A DNA stretch of 64,000 nt, taken from Streptomyces sp. NBC_01304 (lineage in GTDB: Bacteria; Actinomycetota; Actinomycetes; Streptomycetales; Streptomycetaceae). Below the pieces are notes generated by a model. That model was given only the letters and a program-made list of their open reading frames with translations. It made no database searches and was not told the origin of the DNA. The stretch is from NCBI RefSeq assembly GCF_035975855.1, contig NZ_CP109055.1, positions 2,108,001 through 2,172,000 of the forward strand, written 5' to 3'. Of the stretch, positions 32,207 through 40,457 are shown one piece after another. Both the position numbers and the translations under genes were made by a program. Each line of letters opens with the position of its first letter. Position 1 is the first letter of the stretch.

Positions 32207-32225
32207 CCATAACTTTGTAACTCAG
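32207..32225. promoter_or_regulatory. Candidate TetR site at the acyl-CoA dehydrogenase promoter
   Basis: CTCCATAACTTTGTAACTC, in an AT-rich patch 20 bp upstream of the start, contains GTTA-CAAA-GTTA on the complement. The GTTACAA word is shared with the divergent MpaB promoter. The site could bind the adjacent TetR protein. Confidence 0.35.
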
Positions 32226-32244
32226 CGCACTTCAGGAGGCGTTC

Positions 32245-33384
32245 ATGGCCCTGACGGCCGAGCAGCAGGACTTCGTCACCGCGCTCCGTGACTTCGCGCG
32301 CCGGGAGTGCGGAACCCGTGAGCAGCGGGATGCGCTGACCGCCGAGCCGGGCGGACCGCACTCCCCCGCGCTGTACGCGAAGTTGGCGGAGCTCGGCTGG
32401 CTCGGGGTGTGTCTGCCGGCGGAGTACGGCGGGGCGGGCGGGGGCATGACCGACGCCTGCCTGTTCCTGCGGGAGACCGCGCGCGGCCTGGTGCCGTGCG
32501 GCGGTTTCGTGACGTCCGTGATCACGGCGAAGGCGTACGAAAGGTTCGGCAGCCCGGCGCAGCGCAAGGCGGCGGTGGGTGGCGCGGTCGGGGGCCAGGT
32601 GCTCGCGATCGCGATGTCGGAGCCGGAAGCGGGCTCGGACGTGGCGGCGCTGCGCTGCAAGGCCGAACTGCGCCCGGACGGCGGGTGGTTGGTGAACGGA
32701 CACAAGACCTGGATATCCAACGCTCATCTCGCCGAGTACATCCTGCTCGTCGCCCGCACCGACGCCTCCGGGGACAAGCACCAGGGGCTGACCATGTTCC
32801 ACGTTCCGGCGGCGACCGCGGGCATCGAGGTGCGGGGCATCGAGACGATGGGCGGGCGCGAGGTCAACGACGTCCACTTCACGGACGTACGGCTGCCCGC
32901 CGACGCGGTGGTGGGCACGGTGGGCGAGGCGTGGCCGCAGCTGATGGCGGGGCTGAACGCGGAGCGTCTCTTCCTCGCCGCGAACATGCTCGGCCGGGCC
33001 GAGCGGATCTTCGAGGACACGGTGGCGTACGTCGGTGCGCGGGTGCAGTTCGGGCGGCCGGTCGGCACGTTCCAGGCACTGCGGCACCGGCTCGCGGATC
33101 TGGCCACGGAGATCGAGTGCGCGCGGCTGCTCGTCTTCGACCTGGCGGCGCGGTGCGACGCGGAGCCGGAGCGGCTGTTCCCGCGCGAGGCGTCGATGGC
33201 CAAGCTGAAGGCCACGGAGACCGCCAAGAGGGCCGCACTTGAGGGCATGCAGATGATGGGCGGGTACGGCTACGCCACCGAGTACGACATGGAGCGGCAC
33301 CTGCGGGCCACGGTGGTGTCGACGGTGTACGGCGGCACTAGCGAGATTCAGCGGGACATCATCGGCAGGAGTTACGGGTTGTAG
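32245..33384 (+). CDS. Acyl-CoA dehydrogenase family protein
   Basis: A 379-residue flavoenzyme. Signatures are AIAMSEPEAGSDVAAL (FAD binding), WLVNGHKTWISNA, GRPVGTFQALRHRLADLA and the C-terminal GYGYATEYDMERHLR with YGGTSEIQRDIIG. The catalytic glutamate is expected in VVSTVYGGTSEIQ. It introduces an alpha-beta double bond into an acyl-CoA with electron transfer to ETF. ATG 32245 follows AGGAGG. The 3' end overlaps the convergent b-like gene by 13 bp. Confidence 0.95.
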   Translation: MALTAEQQDFVTALRDFARRECGTREQRDALTAEPGGPHSPALYAKLAELGWLGVCLPAEYGGAGGGMTDACLFLRETARGLVPCGGFVTSVITAKAYERFGSPAQRKAAVGGAVGGQVLAIAMSEPEAGSDVAALRCKAELRPDGGWLVNGHKTWISNAHLAEYILLVARTDASGDKHQGLTMFHVPAATAGIEVRGIETMGGREVNDVHFTDVRLPADAVVGTVGEAWPQLMAGLNAERLFLAANMLGRAERIFEDTVAYVGARVQFGRPVGTFQALRHRLADLATEIECARLLVFDLAARCDAEPERLFPREASMAKLKATETAKRAALEGMQMMGGYGYATEYDMERHLRATVVSTVYGGTSEIQRDIIGRSYGL

Positions 33385-33860
33385 CGTGCGTCGCCGTGGC
33401 CCGCCCCCGCGGGGATCGGCTCGCCGACTATGCGGGCCGCGAGTTCTGATGCCAACTCGGCCACATGGAGGCGCAGTTCGGCCTCGGCCGCGGCGCGGTC
33501 CGCCTCGATGCGGGCCTGGCCGGAGGCGAGGATCCGGTCGCGCTCCTGGATCCCGTCCTCACGGGCGGCGACCAGGAGGGAGGCGCCTTCCTCCAGGGCG
33601 TCCTGGCGGATGCGGGCGGCCTCATGGCGGCTTCCGGAGCGCAGCGCGGCGAGCTCCTGCTCGGCGAGGTAGATGTCGTGGTAGATGCCGCCCTCGGGAA
33701 TCGTCGACAGTTCCTCACGGACCTGGAGGACGCGATTCATGCGCAGCACCATCGCCCGGATGAAGGCGAAGGCGGCACCGAAGGCGACGGCGCCGAGGGC
33801 GAGGTCCTCCACCCTCATGTTCAACGGGCCGATGGGCAGGCTTTCGGGCAGCAAGTACAT
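33372..33860 (-). CDS. Orphan ATP-synthase-subunit-b-like coiled-coil membrane protein
   Basis: A 162-residue protein with one membrane helix near residues 18-38 (LALGAVAFGAAFAFIRAMVL) followed by an almost continuous charged helix (LAEQELAALRSGSRHEAARI, EAELRLHVAELASELAARIV). This layout and the closing helix resemble subunit b/AtpF of F-type ATP synthase, but no other synthase gene is near. It may be a peripheral-stalk paralogue, or a membrane-anchored coiled coil of other use. ATG 33860 is the start. Confidence 0.7.
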   Translation of the reverse strand: MYLLPESLPIGPLNMRVEDLALGAVAFGAAFAFIRAMVLRMNRVLQVREELSTIPEGGIYHDIYLAEQELAALRSGSRHEAARIRQDALEEGASLLVAAREDGIQERDRILASGQARIEADRAAAEAELRLHVAELASELAARIVGEPIPAGAGHGDARYNP

Positions 33861-34004
33861 GCGGATGATCTACCCCGCCGACCCCGTGATCGAACATGCA
33901 TTCAGGACGCCAACTTGCCGCCACCCAAAGGCTACCCAGAAGTAACCACCGCTGCTTTGATGTGGGACGCCACCCCGTACCCCCCACTCACCGCAGGAGT
34001 CCCT

Positions 34005-34985
34005 GTGTCCCTTTCCGTACGCCGCCGCATGTCCGGTGCGGCTCTCGCCACCGCAGTCGCGGGGGCCACACTCGTCGCCGTCGCCCCGGCGGCGGACGCC
34101 GCGGCGACCCCCGGCCTGAAGGTGCTGACGTACAACACCTTCCTGTTCAGCAAGTCGCTCTACCCGAACTGGGGCCAGGACCACCGGGCCGCCGAGATCC
34201 CCAAGACCGCCTTCTTCAAGGGCCAGGACGTCGTCGTGCTCCAGGAGGCCTTCGACAACTCCTCGTCGGACGCCCTGAAGCGGAACGCGGCGGCGCAGTA
34301 CCCGCATCAGACCCCGGTGGTCGGCCGCAGCAAGGACGGCTGGGACGCGACCGGGGGCAACTACTCCACGACGACGCCCGAGGACGGCGGGGTCACCGTG
34401 CTCAGCAAGTGGCCGATCGTGCGCAAGGAGCAGTACGTCTACCCGGACGCCTGCGGCTCCGACTGGTACTCCAACAAGGGCTTCGCCTATGTGGTGTTGG
34501 ACGTGAACGGCACGCGCGTGCATGTGGTCGGCACCCATGCGCAGTCCACCGACCCGGGGTGCGACGCGGGTGAGGCGGCAGCGATGCGCAGCAAGCAGTT
34601 CAAGACGATCGACGCGTTCCTGGACGCCAAGAACATCCCCGCCTCCGAGCAGGTCCTGGTCGCCGGGGACATGAACGTCGACTCGCACAGCGCCGAGTAC
34701 GCCTCCATGCTCGCCGACGGCGGCCTGGTGGGCGCGGACTCCCGGACCGGGCACCCGTACTCCTTCGACACCCAGGACAACTCGATCGCGAAGGACCGCT
34801 ACCCGGACGACCCGCGCGAGGACCTGGACTACGTCCTGCACCGCGCGGGCCACGCCCGCCCGGCGGGCTGGAACAACACGGTCGTCAAGGAGCAGAGCGC
34901 GCCCTGGACCGTCTCCAGCTGGGGCAAGGACTACACGTACACCAACCTGTCCGACCACTACCCGGTGACCGCGTCCGGGCAGTAG
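34005..34985 (+). CDS. Secreted neutral sphingomyelinase-like phosphodiesterase
   Basis: A 326-residue exported enzyme of the endonuclease/exonuclease/phosphatase fold. A signal peptide (RRRMSGAALATAVAGATLVA, cleavage near ADAAATP) precedes LKVLTYNTFLFS (metal-binding Asn), VVVLQEAFDN (metal-binding Glu), the GTHAQSTDPG histidine, LVAGDMNVDSHSAEY and the terminal LSDHYPVTASG Asp-His pair. The order matches Bacillus-type sphingomyelin phosphodiesterase, which releases phosphocholine. GTG 34005 follows AGGAG. The true substrate could be another phospholipid. Confidence 0.92.
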   Translation: MSLSVRRRMSGAALATAVAGATLVAVAPAADAAATPGLKVLTYNTFLFSKSLYPNWGQDHRAAEIPKTAFFKGQDVVVLQEAFDNSSSDALKRNAAAQYPHQTPVVGRSKDGWDATGGNYSTTTPEDGGVTVLSKWPIVRKEQYVYPDACGSDWYSNKGFAYVVLDVNGTRVHVVGTHAQSTDPGCDAGEAAAMRSKQFKTIDAFLDAKNIPASEQVLVAGDMNVDSHSAEYASMLADGGLVGADSRTGHPYSFDTQDNSIAKDRYPDDPREDLDYVLHRAGHARPAGWNNTVVKEQSAPWTVSSWGKDYTYTNLSDHYPVTASGQ

Positions 34986-35098
34986 CCGCACCCCGGCTGC
35001 CGGGCGGCCCCGAACTGGCATCTGCGAGTGCTTCGCAGCTGGTCAGGGGCCGCTTTTCGGCAGTGGCTGCAAGGGAGTTGGTGTGCCACGGTGGGTGC

Positions 35099-36259
35099 AT
35101 GACAGGTCAGGGACACGGTCACGATCACGGTCATGCACCCCACTCCGGGCACGCTCATGGACACGGGCATGGGGACGCTCATGGACAGGGGAACGGGCAC
35201 GGGAACGGGCATGAGCACGGGAACGGGCACGGAGACGGGCATGGTCACGCCCATGCGGCCTCCCGGTGGGCGAAGCTTCGGCATCGGGTCGCGCATGCCG
35301 TGACGCCGCACAGCCATGACCCCGCCGACAAGGTCGACGCGGCCCTGGAGAGCTCGGCGGCCGGGCTGCGCACGCTGTGGTTCTCGCTCGCCGTCCTCGC
35401 CGCGACCACCGTCGTCCAGGCGGTGATTGCCGCGCTGTCGGGCTCCGTGGCGCTGCTCGGCGACACGGTGCACAACGCGGCGGACGCCCTGACCGCACTG
35501 CCCCTGGCCCTCGCTTTCGTGCTGGGCCGCCGGGCCGCGACCCGGCGCTATACGTACGGCTTCGGCCGGGCCGAGGATCTGGCGGGCGTCTTCGTGGTCC
35601 TGGTGATCGCGGCCTCGGCGCTCTTCGCCGGGTACGCGGCCGTGCGCCGGCTGGTCGAGCCCCAGGACGTCAGTCACCTCCCGGCCGTCGCGGCGGCGGG
35701 CCTGGTCGGCTTCCTCGGCAACGAGTGGGTGGCGCGCGCCCGGATCCGCACGGGGCGGCGGATCGGTTCGGCCGCGCTGGTCGCCGACGGACTGCACGCC
35801 CGCACGGACGGTTTCACCTCTCTCGCCGTGCTCCTCGGGGCGGGCGGCTCGGCGCTCGGTTGGCGCCTCGCGGACCCGCTGATCGGTCTGGCGATCACGG
35901 TCGCGATCGCGCTGGTGCTGCGTACGGCGGCCCGCGAGGTCTGGCACCGGCTGATGGACGCGGTGGACCCGACCCTGGTCGACGCCGCCGAGCGGGCCCT
36001 GGCCGGGGTTTCGGGCGTACGCGGGGTGGGCGACGTCCGACTTCGGTGGCTGGGCCATGCGTTGCGGGCCGAGACCTCGATCGTGGTGGACCCGCACCTC
36101 ACGGTGGTCGAGGCACACGCCCGCGCGGTGGCGGCGGAGCATGCCCTGCTGCACGCGGTGCCGAAGCTGACGGCGGCGACGGTGCACGTCGACCATGCGG
36201 CACCGGACCCGACGGTCGGGCCGGACCCGCACGGGGCGCTGGCCCACCACTTCGCATAG
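35099..36259 (+). CDS. CDF-family cation transporter with His-rich N terminus
   Basis: A 386-residue transporter. Residues 1-55 are dominated by Gly-His and His-Asp/Glu/Asn repeats (for example GHGHDHGHAPHSGHAHGHGH), a probable metal-binding tail. Six helices follow, with both transport-site motifs (LLGDTVHNAADAL and VADGLHARTDGFTS) and a short cytosolic domain. It exports a divalent ion such as Zn2+, Ni2+ or Co2+. The repeat DNA (about 35104-35255) is itself a GGGCACGG-type tandem array. ATG 35099 is chosen; no Zur-like box was seen. Confidence 0.93.
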   Translation: MTGQGHGHDHGHAPHSGHAHGHGHGDAHGQGNGHGNGHEHGNGHGDGHGHAHAASRWAKLRHRVAHAVTPHSHDPADKVDAALESSAAGLRTLWFSLAVLAATTVVQAVIAALSGSVALLGDTVHNAADALTALPLALAFVLGRRAATRRYTYGFGRAEDLAGVFVVLVIAASALFAGYAAVRRLVEPQDVSHLPAVAAAGLVGFLGNEWVARARIRTGRRIGSAALVADGLHARTDGFTSLAVLLGAGGSALGWRLADPLIGLAITVAIALVLRTAAREVWHRLMDAVDPTLVDAAERALAGVSGVRGVGDVRLRWLGHALRAETSIVVDPHLTVVEAHARAVAAEHALLHAVPKLTAATVHVDHAAPDPTVGPDPHGALAHHFA

Positions 36260-36270
36260 CGGGCCTCAGG

Positions 36271-36415
36271 GGTGTCGGTTCTCGTGTCGGCCCTCCCGCT
36301 GTCAGGTTCGCGTGCGGGCCCTCACGGTGTCGGGTTCGCGCGTCGGCCCTCCCGGTGTCAGGTTCGCGCGTCGGCCCTCAGGTTCGCGTGCGGGCCCTCC
36401 CGGTGTCGGGTGCTC
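36271..36415. repeat. Degenerate ~28-bp minisatellite
   Basis: About five imperfect copies of a unit like GTGTCAGGTTCGCG-CGTCGGCCCTCCCG, some shortened to 22-26 bp, fill the space between the convergent CDF and DUF4235 genes. No hairpin terminator is obvious apart from CCCCTCGGGG just after the array. Confidence 0.8.
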
Positions 36416-36482
36416 GTAACCCCCTCGGGGGTGTCGAGGTCACGCAGCATCGTGAGGGTGCCGCGGGCCGGCGGCCTCGGGG

Positions 36483-36749
36483 TCAGGCCGGCCATTTCCC
36501 CGTGGTGCGCCGAAAGGCGGTGGCGCCGCCACGCTCGACCGCCGCTCTCACCACGGCGAAGGTGGCACCTTCCAGTGCGGCCGCGGGCAGCACCTCCCGC
36601 CAACTCCGCTCCTCGTCAAGGGGTTTGGGCGCCTCCCTCGTGTCGTCGACCTTGGCCCAGATCCAGCGGAAGGCCATCCCTGCGAGGGCGCCGCCGAGAA
36701 CGCCCACCACCATGCCGACGGGCTTGTACATCAGCTTCGCCGGATCCAT
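36483..36749 (-). CDS. DUF4235 small membrane protein
   Basis: An 88-residue protein. KLMYKPVGMVVGVLGGALAG MAFRWIWAKV is a hydrophobic hairpin, then a conserved WREVLPAAALEGATFAVVRA and a basic GGATAFRRTTGKWPA end, matching DUF4235. Role unknown. It is three bases after the DUF3618 stop, last of a three-gene operon found widely in actinobacteria. Confidence 0.9.
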   Translation of the reverse strand: MDPAKLMYKPVGMVVGVLGGALAGMAFRWIWAKVDDTREAPKPLDEERSWREVLPAAALEGATFAVVRAAVERGGATAFRRTTGKWPA

Positions 36750-36752
36750 CGC

Positions 36753-37148
36753 TCACCCCTTGCGGGCGCGACGCCGGCGCACCACCACCACGGCGGTCGC
36801 CGCTGCCGCACCGGCCACGAGCAGGGGACCCGGGCGGGCCCGGCCTGCCGAGGCGGCCTTGGCTGCCGCCTGCCGGACCGGCTCCGGAGTGTGCTCCTGT
36901 ACCGCGTGGGCCGTCCTGACCGCGGCCTCTCGCACCGGTTCCGGTGTGTGGTCCTGCACCGCGTGCGCCGTCCTGGCCGCCGCCTGCTGGACGTTGGTGG
37001 TGATCTCCGCCGTCTTCTCCTGCGCCCGGCCCTTGAGGTCGGCCTTGTCGGCCAGCTGCCCGACGGTTTCGCCGAGGCGTTCCCTGGCCTGCTCGACACG
37101 TGCCCGCGCGGCAGCCACTGTCTCGTTCTCCTTCTCTCCACCGGTCAT
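36753..37148 (-). CDS. DUF3618 protein with internal duplication
   Basis: A 131-residue protein. The N terminus ARARVEQARERLGETVGQLA is the DUF3618 core, an amphipathic helix. Two tandem 20-residue repeats follow (ARTAHAVQDHTPEPVREAAV and VRTAHAVQEHTPEPVRQAAA), then one membrane helix and an Arg/Lys end. ATG 37148 overlaps the upstream stop as ATGA. It is thought to act at the membrane with its operon partners; function unknown. Confidence 0.9.
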   Translation of the reverse strand: MTGGEKENETVAAARARVEQARERLGETVGQLADKADLKGRAQEKTAEITTNVQQAAARTAHAVQDHTPEPVREAAVRTAHAVQEHTPEPVRQAAAKAASAGRARPGPLLVAGAAAATAVVVVRRRRARKG

Positions 37149-37672
37149 CGTCGTGCCCTCTCCTTGATCTCCTGGATGTCGCTGCGCACACTGTCGACCG
37201 CTCGCTCCGGCGCCAGCGGCGTCGCGCGTCGGCCCTGTCGCCGGCCGAGCAGCAGCAGTACGCCGCCGCCGACGGTCAGTACTCCGGCCACCACCAACGC
37301 GGCGCCCCAGAGCGGAAGTCGCAGGGCGAGGCCCGCGACGGCGGCGCCGAGCAGAACCTGGAACAGGAAGAGGCCCACGACGCCGGCAGCGCCGTACAGC
37401 CCTCCGCTGATACCCGTCCTGCGCCCCTTCTCCCGCATCTCCGCACGGGCCAGGGCCAGTTCCTCCCGCGCCAGTTCCGAGAACTGCGCCGAGGCCAGCT
37501 TCACCAACTCCGCGGTCGAGGGGACGCCCTCGGCCGCTTCGGTCCGCTGCGCCACACCCGTCACCTCCCGATCGGGTTCGGTCCGCTGTGCCACGCCCGT
37601 CACTGCTCGATCGGGTTCGGTCCGCTGTGCCACACCCATCAGTTCTCGATCCGGTTCGGTCCGCTGTGCCAC
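37145..37672 (-). CDS. Phage-holin-family (DUF1469-like) membrane protein with repeated N terminus
   Basis: Up to 175 residues. The core (STAELVKLASAQFSELAREE onward) has an amphipathic helix, two long membrane segments and a basic tail, as in actinobacterial holin-like stress proteins; it is not evidence of a prophage. Three 13-residue copies of (V/M)AQRTEPDRExxG precede the core, encoded by a 39-bp repeat. GTG 37672 and GTG 37555 both follow GGGAGGTG, so translation may start at either. The shorter form (about 136 residues) matches the family's usual length. Confidence 0.85.
   Translation of the reverse strand: MAQRTEPDRELMGVAQRTEPDRAVTGVAQRTEPDREVTGVAQRTEAAEGVPSTAELVKLASAQFSELAREELALARAEMREKGRRTGISGGLYGAAGVVGLFLFQVLLGAAVAGLALRLPLWGAALVVAGVLTVGGGVLLLLGRRQGRRATPLAPERAVDSVRSDIQEIKERARR
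37556..37672 (-). repeat. 39-bp tandem repeat duplicating a gene start
   Basis: Three full units and a partial fourth repeat the start region of the holin-like gene, each beginning GTGGCACAGCGGACCGA. Units differ at the site that would be the ribosome-binding sequence; the first and last have GGGAGGTG. Confidence 0.85.
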
Positions 37673-37695
37673 GCTCGTTCACCTCCCGATCGGTT

Positions 37696-37875
37696 TCAGT
37701 CCTCGCCTCGGACGATGTGCGGCTCCCTGTCACAACTGCCGCTCTCGCCCGGCGCTGCGAAGCCGGGCACGCCGGGGATGCACGTCCGCAGGCTCTTGTC
37801 CCGCACGAGCAGCCGTTCCGCCGGGCCGGGGGCGGTCCTGAGCGGGGTCGGGTCCTTGCGCGTCTGGGTCTTCAT
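37696..37875 (-). CDS. Small hypothetical protein, 59 residues
   Basis: A short frame from ATG 37875 (after GAAGGACC) to TGA 37696-37698, between the ABC permease (62 bp upstream) and the holin-like gene (23 bp downstream). It begins MKTQTRKDPTPLRTAPGPAE and contains two cysteines (LRTCIPGVPGF and GSCDREPH). No signal peptide or membrane helix. Support is its ribosome-like site, strong third-position GC and fit in the operon. Homology is unknown. Confidence 0.4.
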   Translation of the reverse strand: MKTQTRKDPTPLRTAPGPAERLLVRDKSLRTCIPGVPGFAAPGESGSCDREPHIVRGED

Positions 37876-37937
37876 GGTCCTTCGCGTTTCCCCTCAGTGG
37901 GCTGTGCTTCGGCCCCGGGTACCCACTGCGGCCCCAG

Positions 37938-40457
37938 TCAGACGCCCCCTCTGCGCATCGCCCGCCGAGCGGGCAGCACACTTGCCGCCAGCGCCAGCAC
38001 GAGGCACCCGCCGACCGCCCCGAGCACCGGCGCCCAGGGCACGACCAGTTCGACGGGTATCCCGAGCGTCCCGCTGAGCCCGGCCCTGATACCCAGGAGC
38101 GAGGGCAGCGCGACGAGACCGCCGAGCAGGGTGCCGAGGCCGACCACGAAGGCCGTCTCACCCGCGACCGTCCGCAGGACCTGGCGGGGCAGCGCTCCGG
38201 AGCGGCGCAGCACCTGGAAGTCACCGGCGCGGCCGGCGGTGGCCATCAGCAAGGTGTTGCCCACGGCCAGGCCCGTGTACCCGGCGGACAGGGCGACCAG
38301 GAGCAGGGTGAACACCCACACCAGTCGGTCCTCCTCCGCGTCCTCCTGCCCGGCGTACGCGGCGACGGATATCTCCTGTGCACCGACCGGGAGTTGAGAC
38401 TCTGCCGGGCCCGTGCGGTGGACGACCTCGGTGAGCGCCGAAGGGTCGTGGGCCCGCACCGTCTGCCGGGCGAAGAGCGCGCCGTACGGCGCGGATCGGT
38501 CGTCCAGGACGGCCACGATCCGCAGCCGTGCGGTCCGTCCGTCCTCGAAGGTGAACTCCGCCGTGCCGCCCGGCTTCGCATCGAGCGTGGTGAGCAGGGA
38601 ACGGGTCACGGCCACCGTGTCCGGGGCTTCGAGTCCGTCCAGGGCTCCGGCCGTCACCTCCACCCGGTTGTGGACGGCGCGGAAGGTGCGCGGGTCGATC
38701 CCGGCGCCCTCGAACGCCTGGTGTCCGGCACCTCCGTACACGGTGGTGGGCAGCAGCGCGGTCCCCTCGACCCGGGCGACGGCCGCGTCGGTGAGCCCCG
38801 GTGTGCCGTCGGGGACCACGGAGGCCTCGGCATGGACACTCGCCTGCCCTTCCGCGGCATAGGAGTTGGCGCTCGTCTGGGTGTTGCCGGTGATCAGGAC
38901 GACGAAGGCGACGGTGGCGAGTACGGGTGCGATCGTGGCGGCGGTGCGCCGTACGGCGGTGAGCATGCCCTCGCGCACCAGGACGGCCGCGGCTCCCGAA
39001 CTCCTCGACAGGGGCCAGGACACCAGGCGCACGAGCGGTGGCGCGATCGCCGGGACGAGCAGGGTCACGCCGGTGATCAGGCCGACGGCCGTGACCAGGG
39101 ACAGCGTGATCATGTCGGCGGGGTCGGCGGAGGCCGAGGCCACCGCCGTGCACAGCCCGAGGCCGGTGAAGGCCAGGCCTGTGATCAGCCGGGACCGGGT
39201 CAGCGGCCGGTCGTCGACGGCCGCCTCGCGCAGTGCCTCCAGCGGAGCGATCCCGGCGGCCTTGCGGGACGCCGACCAAACTCCGGCGAGGGCCACACCG
39301 ACGCCGACCGCGAAGGCTGCCGCCAACGCCCAGGGCGGCGTGCGGACTTCGAAGCCCCGTGGCAGGAAGCCGGCGTCCACGAGGAGTCCACCGAGCCATG
39401 GCGCGGCGATCGCACCGAGCAGCACACCGGTGGCCGATCCGGCCGTGCCGATCGCCAGTGCCTCGCCGTGCAGCATGCGCCGCAGTTGCCTGGGGGTGGC
39501 GCCGATGGTGCGGAGCATCCCGAACTCGCGGCGGCGCTGGGCGACGGTGAAGGCGAAGGTGGAGGCGATCACGAAGACGGTGACGAACGCGGAGAGCGCG
39601 GCCATCGCGGCGACGACCTGCCCGCCGATCCAGCGGGTCTGCTCGTCCCGCGGCGGGGCGAGGGCCTCGCGGGCCTGTCCGCCGAGAACCGTGCCCGAGT
39701 CCCCCACGAGGGACTTCGCGTCCGCCCCGACACGGGCCTGATCGGCGCCCTTGCCCGTGAGGAGGCCTATCACCCTTGTGCCGCCGGAGAGTTGGGCCGC
39801 ACGGGTGTCGGTGAGGTAGTAGCCCGGTCCGTCGACCGTGCCGGACACGGTGAACTTCGCGGGCCCCTCGGCCGTGAGCAGCGTGACCGGGGCACCCGGC
39901 GCGAGGCCCAGGGACCGGTCGAGGGCGACCTCGTCCGGCTGCCGCGGGGCCTGGCCCGCCGCGAGGCGGTAGGGGGCGAGGGCGGCGCTGGACCAGCCGT
40001 GGCCGAGGCGGTCGCCCTTGGTCTGCTCACCGGCCGGCTTGCCGTCGATGAGCGCCTGGGCGTAGAAGGCGTGGTCGGGGATGGCCCTGGACACGCCGGG
40101 CAGGGCGGCGAGTTCACGCTTCAGTTCGTCGGCACGCTCGGGCGAGAACGGGTACTTCTCCAGGAACACACCGCTGCCCGCGCTGCCTTGGCCGCTCTGG
40201 ACCACGAGCGGCGTACCCGCGAAGCGCTCCGGTACTCCGCTGCCGCCGGACAGCAGCACCAGCGCGCTCATGGTGAGGATGGCGACGCCCAGGCAGAGCG
40301 CGACGAACGACCCCGCGAAGGTGACGGGCCGCTCCCGGAGACTGGCGAAGCTCCGCGGGCCCACCCGGTCGAGGAACGCGGCAAGGCGCTTGCTTCCCCG
40401 GATCGGTCCTCCTCGCATTTCCCTCGGCCTTCCCGCGATCTTCCTCTGCCCGCTCAT
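37938..40457 (-). CDS. FtsX-family ABC transporter permease
   Basis: An 839-residue permease with ten predicted membrane helices: one near residue 50, extracytoplasmic domain, three FtsX helices (residues about 285-400), a central pair, a second extracytoplasmic domain, and a final FtsX triplet. The motif RRREFGMLRTIGATPRQLRR is the cytoplasmic coupling loop; DFQVLRRSGALPRQVLR is its counterpart. This MacB/LolCE-like layout moves lipids, lipoproteins or peptides outward, or does mechanotransmission. Its start overlaps the ATPase stop (ATGA). Confidence 0.94.
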   Translation of the reverse strand: MSGQRKIAGRPREMRGGPIRGSKRLAAFLDRVGPRSFASLRERPVTFAGSFVALCLGVAILTMSALVLLSGGSGVPERFAGTPLVVQSGQGSAGSGVFLEKYPFSPERADELKRELAALPGVSRAIPDHAFYAQALIDGKPAGEQTKGDRLGHGWSSAALAPYRLAAGQAPRQPDEVALDRSLGLAPGAPVTLLTAEGPAKFTVSGTVDGPGYYLTDTRAAQLSGGTRVIGLLTGKGADQARVGADAKSLVGDSGTVLGGQAREALAPPRDEQTRWIGGQVVAAMAALSAFVTVFVIASTFAFTVAQRRREFGMLRTIGATPRQLRRMLHGEALAIGTAGSATGVLLGAIAAPWLGGLLVDAGFLPRGFEVRTPPWALAAAFAVGVGVALAGVWSASRKAAGIAPLEALREAAVDDRPLTRSRLITGLAFTGLGLCTAVASASADPADMITLSLVTAVGLITGVTLLVPAIAPPLVRLVSWPLSRSSGAAAVLVREGMLTAVRRTAATIAPVLATVAFVVLITGNTQTSANSYAAEGQASVHAEASVVPDGTPGLTDAAVARVEGTALLPTTVYGGAGHQAFEGAGIDPRTFRAVHNRVEVTAGALDGLEAPDTVAVTRSLLTTLDAKPGGTAEFTFEDGRTARLRIVAVLDDRSAPYGALFARQTVRAHDPSALTEVVHRTGPAESQLPVGAQEISVAAYAGQEDAEEDRLVWVFTLLLVALSAGYTGLAVGNTLLMATAGRAGDFQVLRRSGALPRQVLRTVAGETAFVVGLGTLLGGLVALPSLLGIRAGLSGTLGIPVELVVPWAPVLGAVGGCLVLALAASVLPARRAMRRGGV

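Noticed and set aside
33372..33860. Fragment of an ATP synthase operon
   Set aside because: No other F-type subunit gene lies on either side.
37145..37672. Phage holin as a sign of a prophage
   Set aside because: The protein belongs to the chromosomal holin-like/DUF3618/DUF4235 operon type. No phage structural, integrase or lysin genes are present.
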